A model generated the notes under the pieces. The model saw only the letters and a program-made list of their open reading frames with translations. It was not told the DNA's origin and made no database searches. DNA of 64,000 nt from Perognathus longimembris pacificus (lineage: Eukaryota; Chordata; Mammalia; Rodentia; Heteromyidae): NCBI RefSeq assembly GCF_023159225.1, contig NC_063181.1, positions 23,028,073-23,092,072 on the forward strand, given 5' to 3'. A program made the position numbers and the translations under genes. Below are positions 26,038 to 38,211 of this stretch, piece by piece. Numbering within the stretch: the first letter of the stretch is position 1; each line of letters begins with the position of its first letter.

Positions 26038-26248
26038 GGGGCTGGGGATATAGCCTAGTGGCAAGAGTGCCTGCCTCGGATACACGAGGCCCTAGGTTCG
26101 ATTCCCCAGCACCACATATACAGAAAATGGCCAGAAGCGGCGCTGTGGCTCAAGTGGCAGAGTGCTAGCCTTGAGCAGGCAGAAGCCAGGGACAGTGCTC
26201 AGGCCCTGAGTCTAAGCCCCAGGACTGGCCAAAAAAAAAAAAAAAAAA
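26038..26248 (+). mobile_element. Dimeric ID-like SINE, young subfamily
   Basis: A full-length dimer with a 19-A tail and a 9-bp target duplication AATATTTCT (26029-26037 and 26249-26257). It shares the variants CCTCGGATACACGAGGCCCT and AGAAGCGGC with the inserted copy at 61536, against CCTCGTATACATGAGGCCCT and AGAAGTGGC in most others. Confidence 0.95.
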
Positions 26249-26445
26249 AATATTTCTAGTCATAAGCTTTAAAATACAAAGAAAACATGGTATGTCATAA
26301 AATATTAACATTTAGTAATACATTTTCTATGGTTTCATACTTTATAGTTTATATAGTTTATGTAGTCTTATATTTCTGATATTCTTATATAAGAATGTTT
26401 ATTCTGTCTTTGTATTTGTGCACATGCATGCACACGAGTGCATGA

Positions 26446-26544
26446 GAAAGAGAAAAAGAGAGAGAGGGAGAGATGGAGGGAGGGGGAAGAAGGGAGGGAG
26501 GGGGAGAGACAGATAACAGACACAGAGACAGAGGAAGAGAGAGA
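26446..26544 (+). repeat. Purine-rich (GA/GGGA)n tract
   Basis: Almost 100 nt of G/A-rich sequence directly abutting the 3' (tail) side of the minus-strand SINE that follows, so probably that SINE's expanded tail. Confidence 0.85.
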
Positions 26545-26770
26545 CCTTGGGGCTTGAACTCAGGGCCTGAGCACTGTCCTGAACATTTTTGCTTAAGGCT
26601 AGCACTCTACCACTTGAGCCACAGCTCCACTTTCAGATTTTTTTATGTGTGTAGTTTATTGGAAATAAGAGTCTCACAGACATTCCTGCCTGGGCTGGCT
26701 TCAAACCACAATCCTCAGATCTCAGCTGCCTTAGTTGCTAGGATTATAGGCATGAGCCACTCACTGGCTT
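26545..26770 (-). mobile_element. 7SL/ID chimeric SINE, minus strand
   Basis: On + it reads the ID part reversed (GGCTTGAACTCAGGGCCTG, CACTCTACCACTTGAGCCAC), then the B1-like part reversed (CAATCCTCAGATCTCAGCTG, AGGATTATAGGCATGAGCC). Confidence 0.88.
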
Positions 26771-26954
26771 TAAGTCTTATTCAAATATGTAGTATATAAT
26801 CTTCCCATTATTTGCACATATTAGGTGGTAGATTTTAAGTATCAGAACAATTGCTCCAGTTACAAAGAAATATTCCCAAAAGCCAGTGAATGAAAATAGT
26901 GACCTAATAGCCTGCCTGAATAGAAGGCCTTCAAGAAACTTGTCTTCATCTTTC

Positions 26955-27255
26955 ATCTCTGTTAATAAAATTCCCAAGGAGACAGCTTAAGGGGAGAAAG
27001 ATTTATTTTTGGCTTATGATTTCAGAGGATTCGGGCTTCGCAGGATTTAACCGGTGGTCTTTTGGTCCCATTGCTTTAAACCTGAGGTGAAAGCAAATAT
27101 TATAGAAAGATCATGAGGTGGATGGAGCAAAGTTGCTCACCTTAGGGCAACCAAGAAGCAGGGAGAGAAAGAAGAAGGAGCCAGGGACAATCTCTATCCT
27201 CTAAAGGCACACCCCCAGCAGCCTACTTCCTCCAACCACGCCTACATGCTAACAA
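26955..27255 (-). mobile_element. MaLR-like LTR relic, minus strand
   Basis: GGGGAGAAAGATTTATTTTTGG near the start and CACACCCCCAGCAGCC, CTTCCTCCAACCACGCC near the end match the antisense layout of a MaLR-type LTR. Degraded and non-coding. Confidence 0.5.
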
Positions 27256-27984
27256 CCCATTCAACATCAAGTCTTTTCATTTTTGCTATTTTGACCCAGC
27301 ACCTCTCAGTAGCATCAATCAACTCATGACAAATCATGAAATACATGAGCCTTTGGGAACATTTGATTTCTAAAACATAGCAGTATAACTCCATAAATAT
27401 CAAATAAGTAGGAACATTTTTAGGAGGCTTTGAAGTACATACAGTATTCAGTAAAGGTACTAAAATCTCCAAAGGAATTGAAATGATAAAACCTTTATTT
27501 CCAGATGTTAGATTTTAGTTGTAAAGCTGGATGTGTTTACAAATTACCCTTCAGTTACATTTAAGGGAGTAAACCTCACTTTTTTGCCAAATTATTCAGT
27601 CATTTATTCACCAAGTATTTGTTGAGCCTCATAGTCTTTGGAAACATCAATAAAGTAGACACAAATACTTCCCTAGAGAATTTATCAGCGGACTTGAGAT
27701 CTAAAAACTTGAACTGTGGAAGAATGCCTAGAGACCATAACAAAGAGCGAAGCATTATCTAAGAAGACTTGGGAGTAGAGATGATTCTAACAAAAGAAAA
27801 CAGGAGGATCACCTTTCTAAGAGTTTGAGGTAACACCACACAAGGCGTTGGAGTGACTGACCCTAAGAGGAAAGGTAGAGACTATGGTGGGCACAAATAA
27901 CTTGACTAGCACGATATATGCAGAGGACACACAGGAGAAATTTTGCAAAATCTATACTGCATTGATTTATTTGATCACTTATTA

Positions 27985-28060
27985 AGGGAGTGGCTCAAGT
28001 GGTAGAACACCTGCCTAGCAAGTGCCAGTTCCTAAGTTCAAGCTCCATTACCATGAAAAA
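27985..28060 (+). mobile_element. ID-like SINE monomer
   Basis: GAGTGGCTCAAGTGGTAGAA, then CCTGCCTAGCAAGTGCC and AAGTTCAAGCTCC: a single tRNA-like body. It is followed by an AT-rich tail that has grown into 28063-28190. Confidence 0.75.
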
Positions 28061-28062
28061 TT

Positions 28063-28190
28063 ATGTATATATGGATATACATATATAATATATCCATATA
28101 TTGGTATATATGGAACAAATATATAATATATATAATTATATATGGATATATCATATAATATAATGTATAAAATATAACATACAAATAAAA
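28063..28190 (+). repeat. AT-rich, palindrome-prone repeat
   Basis: TATATA with interspersed GGATATA/TATATCC units that can pair, for example TATATGGATATA near 28070 with TATATCCATATA near 28090. Probably the evolved tail of the preceding SINE. Confidence 0.8.
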
Positions 28191-28328
28191 TATAGCCTCT
28201 ACCTTTAGAATTTGTTTTATCCTTGAAAAGTACTCAGAAACTATTTGGAATTTTTCAGGAGTGAAATCACATGTTCAGAGCTGTGTCACAAGAACATTAT
28301 AGTGATGACTGTCTAATTTCCCAAAATG

Positions 28329-28358
28329 CCTTATATCCCAAACCTTTGGGATATAAGG
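28329..28358. repeat. Near-perfect 30-bp palindrome
   Basis: CCTTATATCCCAAA (28329-28342), a 2-nt CC spacer, then its exact reverse complement at 28345-28358. All 14 pairs match. Confidence 0.95.
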
Positions 28359-28391
28359 TCTGGACAAAGCCTGTATCAATGGATTAGCTCA

Positions 28392-28413
28392 AAATGTAGC
28401 TCAGGCTACATTT
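28392..28413. repeat. 9-bp stem inverted repeat
   Basis: AAATGTAGC, spacer TCAG, GCTACATTT; a second hairpin 33 nt after the palindrome at 28329. Confidence 0.9.
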
Positions 28414-29360
28414 GCAGTTCCAGTTTCTCTATGTGGATTTGCCTACTTCTATTAGAGCTTTAAGCACCTTTAAAATTTCCAGGTCTACACCCTGTTCTTT
28501 GTCTCCTTGACATTAAAAAAAAAAAAAAACTATGGTATTTAGTTGTTCTTCATGTGGAGATTTAAGCGTCTTCTTTAGAGTTAATGCTTGCTTTTAACAA
28601 ATATTTTTATCTTACAAATACACCAAGCCATAGTACTAGCTTTGTGTTCCTACTTGTATTGGCATCTAGATTATTTACAGCAATTTTGGTATTCTACTAC
28701 AAAAACGTATGAAACTATGCAGTAGGCATTTTGTCTATTAATCCCAAATCTGGCTTTATCTTTCCCACTTGGAATCTTCTACTGCTTCATCATTCTTTCT
28801 GACTGTGTTTAACCTTGTTTTATCTTGCTTCAATTTATATATGCATTCACTGTTGATTAATTGATACAGATCAACCTATGTCCTAACTAGGTCTTGAAGT
28901 TTGCTAGCCCAAACTTCAAGAACTGACATGATCTCTAGGTGAATTCTTGGATTCTTCTTCTTTTCATGGTCTGCTACAGATTTTAAACTTCTGGCCACAC
29001 ACCCTCTCTTCATCAGACTCTGCTTTTACTTTGTTCTTTCGAGCCTCAGAGCCTATATTTCACCATCTGGACTTATTTATTGCTAGGCCTCTGGATTCTG
29101 TAGTTTTCTCAAAGGAGGTTCCAGGAGACAGAGAGCACTGCTTGACAAGCCTAGACAGATCACTGGAAAAAGCATGAGTTTTTGTGTGGCGTCTTGTACA
29201 TTGTAAGTTTACCGTAATGTAATGCTTGCAAAACGAAAGACTGAACCTAGTGAAAGCCACGGTGGCATCTTTTTGACAACCTTAAATGGAAGCATTCCTC
29301 AATGGTTATGTGTTGATTCATTGTAAGAAACAGAACCCTAAATTAACATCTTGAAATACA

Positions 29361-29392
29361 TGATGATGATGATGGTGATGATGATGATGATA
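29361..29392 (+). repeat. (GAT)n microsatellite
   Basis: About ten GAT units with one GGT interruption. Confidence 0.9.
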
Positions 29393-31706
29393 CAATGTGA
29401 TGATTTTAAAACCATTTAATTTTCACCAACAATCTTAATAGCTAAATGCTTTATTTTACTATTTAGATATTTGTATATGCTTTCACTTCTAGATAAATGC
29501 TTGTGAGGTGAGCGGTCAGGGACATAAATAAATAATTAAAAATGTGTTTTATTAAGTCCTTAAAATTGGACCAAGATAGAGATGAGGGCAATATTATTTC
29601 CTACATCACAGGTGAGAAATTACTCAGTATAATGATGCCTAACAGAATTAAATTTGTTCTGTAATAAACTACTCTTTTTTGTTACAGATAATACAATATC
29701 TACCTGCTTTTCTATAAGTACATAAAGGATAATATCATTCTTTGAGGTTGCTGTGCTTATAAAAATAAGATGTTATCTACCCCTCCCTTACTTTAGGTCA
29801 TGATCTTGTTCCTTTTCCTTTGTAGTCATTCATTTCTTTCTTTGTCTCTATTGGCACCAACTGATGAGCTATCTTGTCCAAATTGCAGCTTTCTATGGAT
29901 ACCATGAGTAGCTTATGAATTGTATCTTAAAGCCATTCATACAAGCTGTGGAAGACCATGATAATTAATGATATGATACCTAAATGATAAGTGCCCTCTG
30001 GATTTTTAAACTGTCAGTTTCTTTTCTAACACAGTTACAAGTCCATGTGCCATTTTAACCCTGCCAGCCCCACAAAAGTGGATTGCAATTTAACTGACAT
30101 TTAAGCACTCATCATTTGTACTGAATCCACAAGTGAAGTGGATTTCTGCAGTTTCCAGTTGGGAGATCTTCAAGAAGAGAGTTTATACAAGGAACTAGCT
30201 CTTTTTACAAAGACTTAGCTATGATCTACACCCCCTTAGTTCAAGAGTAAGAAAGTGCTAGTTATTAAATTGTGTGATAATCGGTTATTTGATACCATTA
30301 GAAACCTGCAATAATTTCCAATGCTAGAGCTATGGGAAGTGTTATTTTTATTGTTGCACCTCATAAAGAAGTTTGATAAAATATATTCCAACTATTACAA
30401 ATCATGTATTCATTTCATATAACCTAAATTTCAGGGTTAGACTATATTATTTGGGTTAATAATCACTGCTGGAGATTACATTGTATATGAAAGATAGTCA
30501 CCATGTTTCCTATTCTCTTTTAATCATGCATTTTTATTAATAGCATGATTTAGTACATCACTCTAAAATCATATTGCATTTTTGAACTGCATTTAGTTAA
30601 AAAAAACAAAATTGGCATCTTGTGTGTGTGGAACGATAAGTTTAGGACTAAATTAAAAAGTCATCTGTTAACTTAAATGTAGTATTTGTCAATTCTAGCA
30701 CGTCCAAAGCTAGGTAATGAAATTGAAGTGTAGGTCTCAAATGTTACATTAATTTGCCATTTGTGACATATGACTTACTAGCTTTCGGGAATTCTTTTTT
30801 CTATAGTCACAACACGGCATTGTTTTGGTGTTGTTGAATCCTTTATGATTCTGTTTAAAAAAATATATCTGTACCATTGACTTAGTGGTGGGGGTCTTTC
30901 TGGTCACCTATGACTTGCTCTGAAATGTAGTTATACTGCATACTGTGAAATTGGAAAATCTGTTCTGTGTGTGTTCTAATGGATGTAACGGTCATTAAGT
31001 ATATGAGTCTTCTGACGTTATAATCAGATGTGATTCAGTCTGTTAAGTATCCATGAAACAACATCTGCTTCACGGAGTGACCTTCTGCTAAAGAATACTT
31101 AGCGTCTATTAGTAGATCATAGTGCAGCTCTGCCTTATTTGAAATGCACTAAACTAGAGTAGTCTACTGCTGTTTAGCGACTAGCTTGTAATAATTTATT
31201 GCTGTTAAATAAAGCTTTTTTAAAAAACTCCATTAAATAATTATAGGGATTATATGCATTTCAAAAACCTTTGTGTTCTACTGAAATTACCCATTTAATT
31301 TCAGGGTTGGTTTGCTTAAAAAAAAAAAAAAGAAGAAGAAAAGAAAAGAAAACACAAAAATCTAAAGGCACCATTAGGGGAGCTGTCAGATGCTGTTTTC
31401 TGTAGGTGTTAATAAAACCAGATGAAAAAAAAAAGTCTGAAACAAATTAAAACCAAAAGCAATTTTGCCATCTGTTGTATATTAATTAGAATTTTGTGTA
31501 TCAAGGGTAAACTTGTTCGTAGAGAATGTCACCAAACTCCAGCTTAATAGAATAATATGCAAATTTATTAGATTGTGGATGTATATGTAGTTTTTAAAAT
31601 TCTAATTCATGGTACAATGGGTACCCAGGAAGTTGATAGTCTATGTAGATATGTCTATCAATGGACATATATATAGTGAGTTTTCCTATCTCTTTTTTTC
31701 TTTCAG

Positions 31707-31944
31707 AGCAACCTGCGAACACCCAAGGCCAGTCTACCCTGCAGCCTCTACCACCTTCCCACAAGCAGCACTCTGCACAACATCATCCATCCATCACTTC
31801 TCTCAATAGGAACTCCCTGACCAATAGAAGGAACCAGAGTCCGGCCCCGCCGGCTGCTTTGCCCGCCGAGCTGCAAACCACACCCGAGTCCGTCCAGCTG
31901 CAGGACAGCTGGGTCCTTGGCAGTAATGTACCACTGGAAAGCAG
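31707..31944 (+). CDS. TENM3: Teneurin-3 internal coding exon (cytoplasmic domain)
   Basis: This 238-nt internal exon encodes part of the N-terminal intracellular domain of a teneurin, a type II single-pass adhesion receptor that binds latrophilins and other teneurins at synapses. A long pyrimidine tract ends in TTTCAG at 31701-31706. The donor is CAG|GTAACA at 31945. The first codon is split (its first base lies in the upstream exon, giving Glu), then 78 whole codons follow, beginning QPANTQGQ, and the last two bases AG are completed to Arg by exon B. Visible features are a His/Gln-rich stretch, [13 protein letters not shown], a proline/alanine-rich stretch ([11 protein letters not shown]) and the teneurin-typical [17 protein letters not shown]. 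Recalled TENM2 has a different insert here, so TENM3 is the best paralogue. A tandem AGAG at 31705-31708 leaves a 2-nt ambiguity in the acceptor. No other exon of this gene lies upstream in the window. Confidence 0.93.
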
Positions 31945-32130
31945 GTAACATCCATGTAGGAGGCTGTCAAATCATTTGGTTGTTAGAGTCACACAATGTA
32001 CTTATGCACACAGGACATAGTCTACCCATAGTCAGCAAGCCATATAGTTTTTTCGCAGCTAGTATTTTTTAATAACTTAGTCCAACTATTCTTCTATCCA
32101 CTATGTTTTGTTTTTTTAAGATTGGTTCTA

Positions 32131-32226
32131 GGGGTTCAGAGGCATGGCTCAATTGGTAGAGCATTATTAGCCAATGAGCAGACGTGTCAGATACCGAGTT
32201 CAAGTCTGTCTCCAACCTAAAAAATA
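32131..32226 (+). mobile_element. tRNA/ID-like SINE, diverged
   Basis: GGCATGGCTCAATTGGTAGA resembles box A of the ID family and GAGTTCAAGTCTG resembles box B; the end is AAAAAATAATAATG. Confidence 0.65.
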
Positions 32227-32851
32227 ATAATGAGATGAGTTGTGAGTTGTTTGTAAGCTTTTAGTTGTTAGGCTCGTGAACTTTCGAATTCTTTACAACA
32301 TGTTGTTCCTCCTAGAAATGATAATCAATGACCTCTGTGAAACATTTTCTTACTGATGTTGTGGTTTTGTTTTTTCGTATTTACACATTATTAGACAAAT
32401 ATAGATGAGGAAGGAGATGTAAAGTTTGTGTGTAGTTTGATTTGATGAACCGGTTTAGCAACTGTACAGTTCTAAGCTTCCATATTTGTCAGGCTACATT
32501 TTGTGTACACTGTCATAAAATAATAGTGAGCTCCCATAGTTGATCATTGGAGCCAAGTCACATGATCATTTGTGATGGATATATGTACTTTCTTACAGTA
32601 AAAGGAAGATCGAACTTACTTTTTTAAAGTAACTTGCCAGCATTATTTCCTAAGACAGTATTTATTCTTCAGAAAATTCTATTAGGAAATTCTTTATCAT
32701 AGTGAAGTATAATTTTTATTCTAAATTGTACAAACCATTATGGTCCTGTTTCTATATAACAGCCCCTGGTTTTTTATCTCCCAGCAATTTCATTGGCATA
32801 ATGACATTTCTCTGTACATAATTTGGCATTTCAGTAACATTCTAAAGTTTT

Positions 32852-32875
32852 AACTTGTAGCCTAAGCTACAAGTT
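32852..32875. repeat. 10-bp stem inverted repeat
   Basis: AACTTGTAGC, loop CTAA, GCTACAAGTT; a perfect short hairpin in otherwise unassigned intron. Confidence 0.9.
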
Positions 32876-35796
32876 TTAAATATCTCTTACTACATAAAAT
32901 TTCACCTTCTTCCTTTGGACAAACTTGATTATCCAGAGTCTCCTTTATATAATATATTGCATTAATCTAGAGTAGCATGCCTTTCCTTATTAGTTGTTTC
33001 TTGGAGCTTGGCATCAGAATTATTCTAACATTCCTATTATTATTTTACTTCTTCAGTGTCCTAAGTTTCCATTAGTTTCAGAGAAAAAGAATTACTATCA
33101 TATTAAAAACTCAGAAAACAGAGGACTGTGGATTCACTGCCAGAAGGATATCCTACCCCTCCCAGCTAACTTCAGCATTTAAACGAGCTACTAATCATTT
33201 TTAGACCATCTATCTTACAATGAATAGCTTGCTATTTCTTGCCATTAGCTGTATGAGCTATATCAATTCTGCCTTGAGGATGAGCTAGCAGGAGGTCCTC
33301 ACAGTTGTCAAAAATAATTTTTCCGTCTTTTTCTTCACTCTTGACCTAAGAACAAGGTTCCCGAGAACTCTAAACTTTTTATCTATAGTGTCAGCTACTA
33401 GTAGTTGAGTTTTATTGCTTGTTTTGTATTATTGAACACTCTTGTGGGAGAAATTAGAAAGAGAAAGAAAAGGAACAGGAGACAAACAGCAGAGTTCTTT
33501 GCACCTAAGACAAAGAGCCGTGTGTACATGTATACATTTCCTGAGGTTACTAGTGCAGAGCTAAATTTACCCATTGTAATTAATTAGCACACAGGAACAG
33601 CTAATCAACCCTGATTCAGTAGTCATTTGGAAAAAAAATTATTAGGAAAAAAGTAATTTTCCAGTTGAGTCATCAAATTGAATATGGATAATTGCACTGT
33701 AGTTGACAATAATTGTTTTGACAAATATTTATGAAACATGTCAAGTTAAATAACCAGAAATGTGTTTAATTTTAGTGGTGTGTTGTATAACACAAAAGCT
33801 TCAAAAACTGTCAATAAGAGAGTTACTATTCCTTGAAGTCATCCGTTACAGTTAAGAGACTTGGAGTCAATTTGAGAAAGTCAGGATGATACTCTTTCTC
33901 AAGATTGTACTAAATTTTTAAGTGGAAGAAGGGTGAGAAAAGAAGGTAGCTGGTTAGAAAGAAACCTATTAAAGCCATTTGTAACATGACAACTGATTTT
34001 TTTCTTCAAGCCATGAAAATGATCATTTCCAAGATGAGTAGTCAGTCCTGAGATTTGCTTCTGTTTTCCAACAGTACCATTAATGAACTATCAATAAAAC
34101 TACATTCTACAGTTTTATGAAGGGCTATAGGCAGAAACCAATTAGTGGATACTACCTCACCGATAGGTAGAAAGAATAATGAACCTAAAACTTGTGCATC
34201 ATGTTAACAAATTTTAATCTCTACTATTATTGTGGTGGTTTTTTCATCCAACATTCACATCTTACAGTGTTGATAATCAAAAGAAATGATATTTCATCTT
34301 GCAGACTCAGTGAAATCAGCCTAAGCAGCGACGTGAAAATCTCACTCTGTACTGACACACTACCACTGTGGTTTCTTTAATAGTCTCACTTGGTTGGAAC
34401 TCTAGAGGTGAAGAACTAGTCTTATTTATCATTGATTTTTCCTTTTTTGTGTTAAGGTTTCCTATTGAGTATGATTCCCAAGCTCAGTTTCAGCTATATT
34501 AACAACTTTATCCAGACTTCCATGTCACCTTTAACTATCCTTAATTCTATTGTATGGTTTCACCTTGACAATGACTACAATTTGTATTCATCTTGCTAAT
34601 TATCCCTTTCATGCAACTGTCACTTAAAAGATGTAAGCTATAAAGTATAACATTTGATCACATATAGCAATTATGTAGACATCTAGATTTTCTTTCCCCT
34701 TGTCTTCTCTCCTTAGCTCCTTTGAGCATATATTAATAGTACCTGGTAAAATGGCTTATAATTGCCCACAACAAACCTCAGTAATTTGTAGATTTACACC
34801 TTATGTGAAGTGGTAGGAAAAGCATAAAACATTTTCCACCCTTGTCTTGTAGGTTTCACTGTTACTTTCAATTTGATTTATTAGAAAGCTTTCTCTTTTT
34901 ATTTTTATTTTTTTGTACCAGGCAGTTTCATGCTTCCATAAAAATGTTTATTTCCTTTCTCTGATGAATTTAACATGTGCTATTCCTAGGAACAATCAAT
35001 ATTATTGCATGCTGTATATTTCTACTCAGTGAAGAGCATAGTTTTCTCCAGTGAGTTTCAGAGCTCCTAAAGTTAAATAAGCATTAGCACTGATTAGCAA
35101 GTTTTTATATCTTCTTTTCTCTCCAGTCACTTTGTGTAGATAATAGCAAAAACTGGCTTACATTTCCCTTAAAATTTCTTTTCCTTGAGCTCAGTGTTTC
35201 CTATAGTTAGATAAGTAACTTCTCTTTGTTTATTTTATACTTCTGCTATTTCCATGTATAAAAGCAGCGGCTACAATAATACTGCACAGGGGAGGAAAAG
35301 CTTAGACCTGACGTTAAATAGCAGCAGCACCTATAGGCATAGCGACCTCACTCTCATTGGGAGAGAAACCTTGACCTTCAGTAATTGTAAAGTTAATTGT
35401 CTTCAAGTTCCTCATTTATACATGTGAATTAAGCAGCTTAGTAGTTACCGATTAGATGTTAACAAATGGTTCTTTCGTAGCCATTTAATAAAAGATTTAT
35501 TAAAGTCTTGTTTTATTATGACGACTACTTTGGCATCAATACTTCATTAGTTATGCTCCCATAGTTTTTACCTGGCATTCAGCTATGCTTCACTAATTAT
35601 TAATGCATGAAATTGCATATCAAATTACCTCTTTATTAGTGCATTTTTTTAATTTAAATACTGACATGTTCTGGACTGCCTTCATATGAGATCAATTACT
35701 CCAATCTTTTATACATGATACAATACCTAAACAGAAGTATTGTTTACTAAGATACTAGCCAGTTTTTCTTTTCTGTCTTCACATGTGTTTCCTTGC

Positions 35797-35986
35797 AGTA
35801 CTGGTTATTGGACCTAAGTTCTCATACATACTAGGTGAGAGATCTACCATTGATCTACACTGGGTTGTATGTATTTTGTTTTTGAGATAAGGGGTCACTA
35901 ACTTTGCCAGTGTCTAAAGCAGGATTCTCCTGATTCTCTCTCCCATGCTTCCAGAATTATGAGAATGTTGCACCATACTTAGCCTT
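35797..35986 (-). mobile_element. Old 7SL/ID chimeric SINE, minus strand
   Basis: On +, a reversed tRNA-like part (TACTGGTTATTGGACC, CATACTAGGTGAGAGATCTA) precedes a reversed B1-like part (TTTTTGAGATAAGGGGTC). The sense order is thus B1 then ID. Confidence 0.65.
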
Positions 35987-36973
35987 TGTCTTCACCTTAA
36001 AATGGCTAGTGGGTCAGACAATACCAATACCAGGTCTGAGTCCACCTTGCCTATTAAAACTGTGAGCAGGATCACACACATAGTGACCTGATAGTACCAG
36101 AAGAAACATTTTCCAGTTGACAAACTATACCTTCACCTACTTAGTGATAACCAGCATTTGTATAACTTCATGTAAAATATGTGTGGGACTCTAGGCCCCC
36201 TAAAACTGATTGGCGGGTGCTGTATCCTTTTGTTAAAATAGCTTGGAGATATCCAAAGATATCTGTAGGGAAAAGGGATGTCACACAATGTGGGAAAAAT
36301 GACATAAATATTTAAAGAATTACTAGCACAAATTTCAAAAATAAACCTTGGCCTAGGTTAAAATCCTTAATTTTTCAGTGTTTTACCATCAGTATTTATT
36401 TTATTGTAAAAAAACAAAAGTAAGCTCATCCAACAATAGAAATATATTAAAGTCAATTGAATTCTAGATCTCTTACAATATGGCCTCTTTAATAATTTAC
36501 AGTGGGTTTTTTTTAGGTCTATAAAGACATATGTGCACAAAAAATAATAGGAAGAAAAAAGGCTGATACAACATACAGGAATTTGTTAAATAGTATTTAT
36601 ATCTAAGTAGCTGAAGTTGTAGTTTAAAAAACCTTTGTCTCTGTGAGAGGAGGCTATAGCAAGCCTACTTGAGGGTCCTAGTCTCTGTGGCAACCATGTA
36701 ATTCAGCATCCAAAACAGGACACTTCTACAACACAACCTAATGCTGTCCAGACAGAAAGGGACATAGTTACTACCATTCAAAGTTTATTCCCAAGAATAA
36801 GGTTTATTTTAAGCATCTAATGTTCTGTACTTCAGATAAGACAGTAAGAATAAGGAATCGAATAGGAGAGGCTAACTTTTGTTTGAATACAGGTGTGACC
36901 GTTTTTCTAGTTTCTAAGATTTAGTGACAAATATTTAATCTTTCATTGACTCTATATAAAAATCTTCTGTTGG

Positions 36974-37681
36974 GACAAAGGCCTCATCTCTAAAATATAT
37001 GCAGAACTAAAAAAATTACCTTCTTCCAAAACAAAACTGCAAAGAACCAATAGCCCCCTCATCAAGTGGGCTAAAGACTTACAAAGAAACTTCTCTGATG
37101 AGGAAATGAGAATGGCCAATAGACATATGAAAAAATGCTCTACATCACTGGCCATAAAGGAAATGCAAATCAAAACAACATTGAGATTCCATCTCACCCC
37201 AGCAAGAATGTCATATATCAAGAAAACTAATAATAACAATTGTTGGAGGGGATGTGGCCAAAAGGGAACCCTACTTCATTGTTGGTGGGAATGTAAACTG
37301 GTTCAGCCACTCTGGCAAGCAGTATGGAGATTCCTCAGAAGGCTCAATATAGAACTCCCCTATGACCCAGCAGCCCCACTGTTGGGTATCTATCCAAAAG
37401 CCCACAAACAAAATCACAGTAATGCCACCAGCACAACAATGTTCATCGCAGCACAATTTGTCATAGCGAGAAGCTGGAACCAACCCAGATGCCCCTCCAT
37501 AGATGAATGGATCAGGAAAATGTGGTACATTTACACAATGGAATTTTATGCCTCTATCAGAAAGAATGACATTGTTCCATTTGTAAGGAAATGGAAGGAC
37601 TTGGAAAAAGTTATACTAAGTGAAGTGAGCCAGACCCAAAGAAACGTGGACTCTATGGCCTCCCTTATTGGGAATAATTAG
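36974..37681 (+). pseudogene. LINE-1 ORF2 C-terminal fragment (uninterrupted)
   Basis: The ORF2 frame is open from the first base of the insertion to TAG at 37679-37681, 235 codons with no stop or frameshift. Recognisable L1 ORF2 C-terminal motifs in order are [30 protein letters not shown], the cysteine motif [55 protein letters not shown] and [10 protein letters not shown]. In L1 this part follows the reverse transcriptase domain. The endonuclease and most of the RT domain are missing through 5' truncation, so it cannot retrotranspose. There is no promoter, and the first Met (37106) is internal. Confidence 0.93.
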
Positions 37682-38211
37682 TACAGGTTTAGGCAAGCCA
37701 TAGCAGAGCATCACAAGGCCCAATAGCTATACCCTTAGAAACACATAAGATGATGCTAAGTGAAATGAACTCCATGTTATGGAAACAAGTGATATATCAC
37801 AGTTGTAACTACTTTCAACGTCCTATGTGTATGTGTAGTTTCTATTATTGATGATGTTTTGTATCACCTTCCTATGTTTGTACCTACACTATCTCTGTAA
37901 TCTTATCTGAGTATATTGGAAACCGTGTTTACTGGTATTGGAAGTAGGAAATTCAAAGGGAATACCATATTCGAGAGACACAGGGTAAAAAAAGAGAAAT
38001 AACTACAAAAGCAATACTTGCAAAACTCTTTGGCGTAAGTGAACTGAACACCTGGGGGGGGAGGGAAAGGGGGGGAGGGAGGGAGGCATGAGGGACAAGG
38101 CAACAAACAGTACAAGAAATGTATCCAATGCCCAACGTATGATACTGTAACCACTCTGTACGTCAGTTTGATAATAAAAATTTGAGAAAGGAAAAAAAAA
38201 AAAAAAGAAAA
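36974..38211 (+). mobile_element. Young 5'-truncated L1 with target-site duplication
   Basis: This 1238-nt insertion is bounded by an exact 16-bp repeat AAAAATCTTCTGTTGG at 36958-36973 and 38212-38227. It holds the end of L1 ORF2, a 3' UTR with a G-rich tract at 38054-38087, an AATAAA signal at 38173 and an A-rich tail. It lies in the same orientation as TENM3, so its signal could in principle act on the host transcript. The exact duplication and intact ORF2 end point to a recent insertion. Confidence 0.95.

Larger units (their letters stand above)
1..31706 (+). other. TENM3: TENM3 intron upstream of exon A (5' end outside window)
   Basis: This is AT-rich intronic sequence with no exon I could recognise; the exon that should precede exon A, encoding the serine-rich part of the cytoplasmic domain, is not here. 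It contains the SINEs, L1/L2/MIR pieces, MaLR-like LTR relics and microsatellites listed separately. I could assign nothing in 1-3011, 3259-4231, 4739-5680, 6500-8308, 8359-8984, 9216-9830, 10064-10589, 12641-13220, 13411-13866, 14167-15299, 15588-16565, 16676-17569, 17816-19214, 20391-21924, 22059-22801, 22908-25030, 25651-26028, 27256-27984 and 28414-31706. Some of that, notably 18540-18830, looks like unique sequence that could be regulatory. Confidence 0.85.

Noticed and set aside
31748..31951. Antisense and out-of-frame open frames over exon A
   Set aside because: They are shadows of the conserved teneurin frame in GC-richer exon sequence.
37271..37483. Antisense frame over the L1 ORF2 region
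   Set aside because: Shadow of the L1 coding frame, whose sense strand gives a recognisable ORF2 end.
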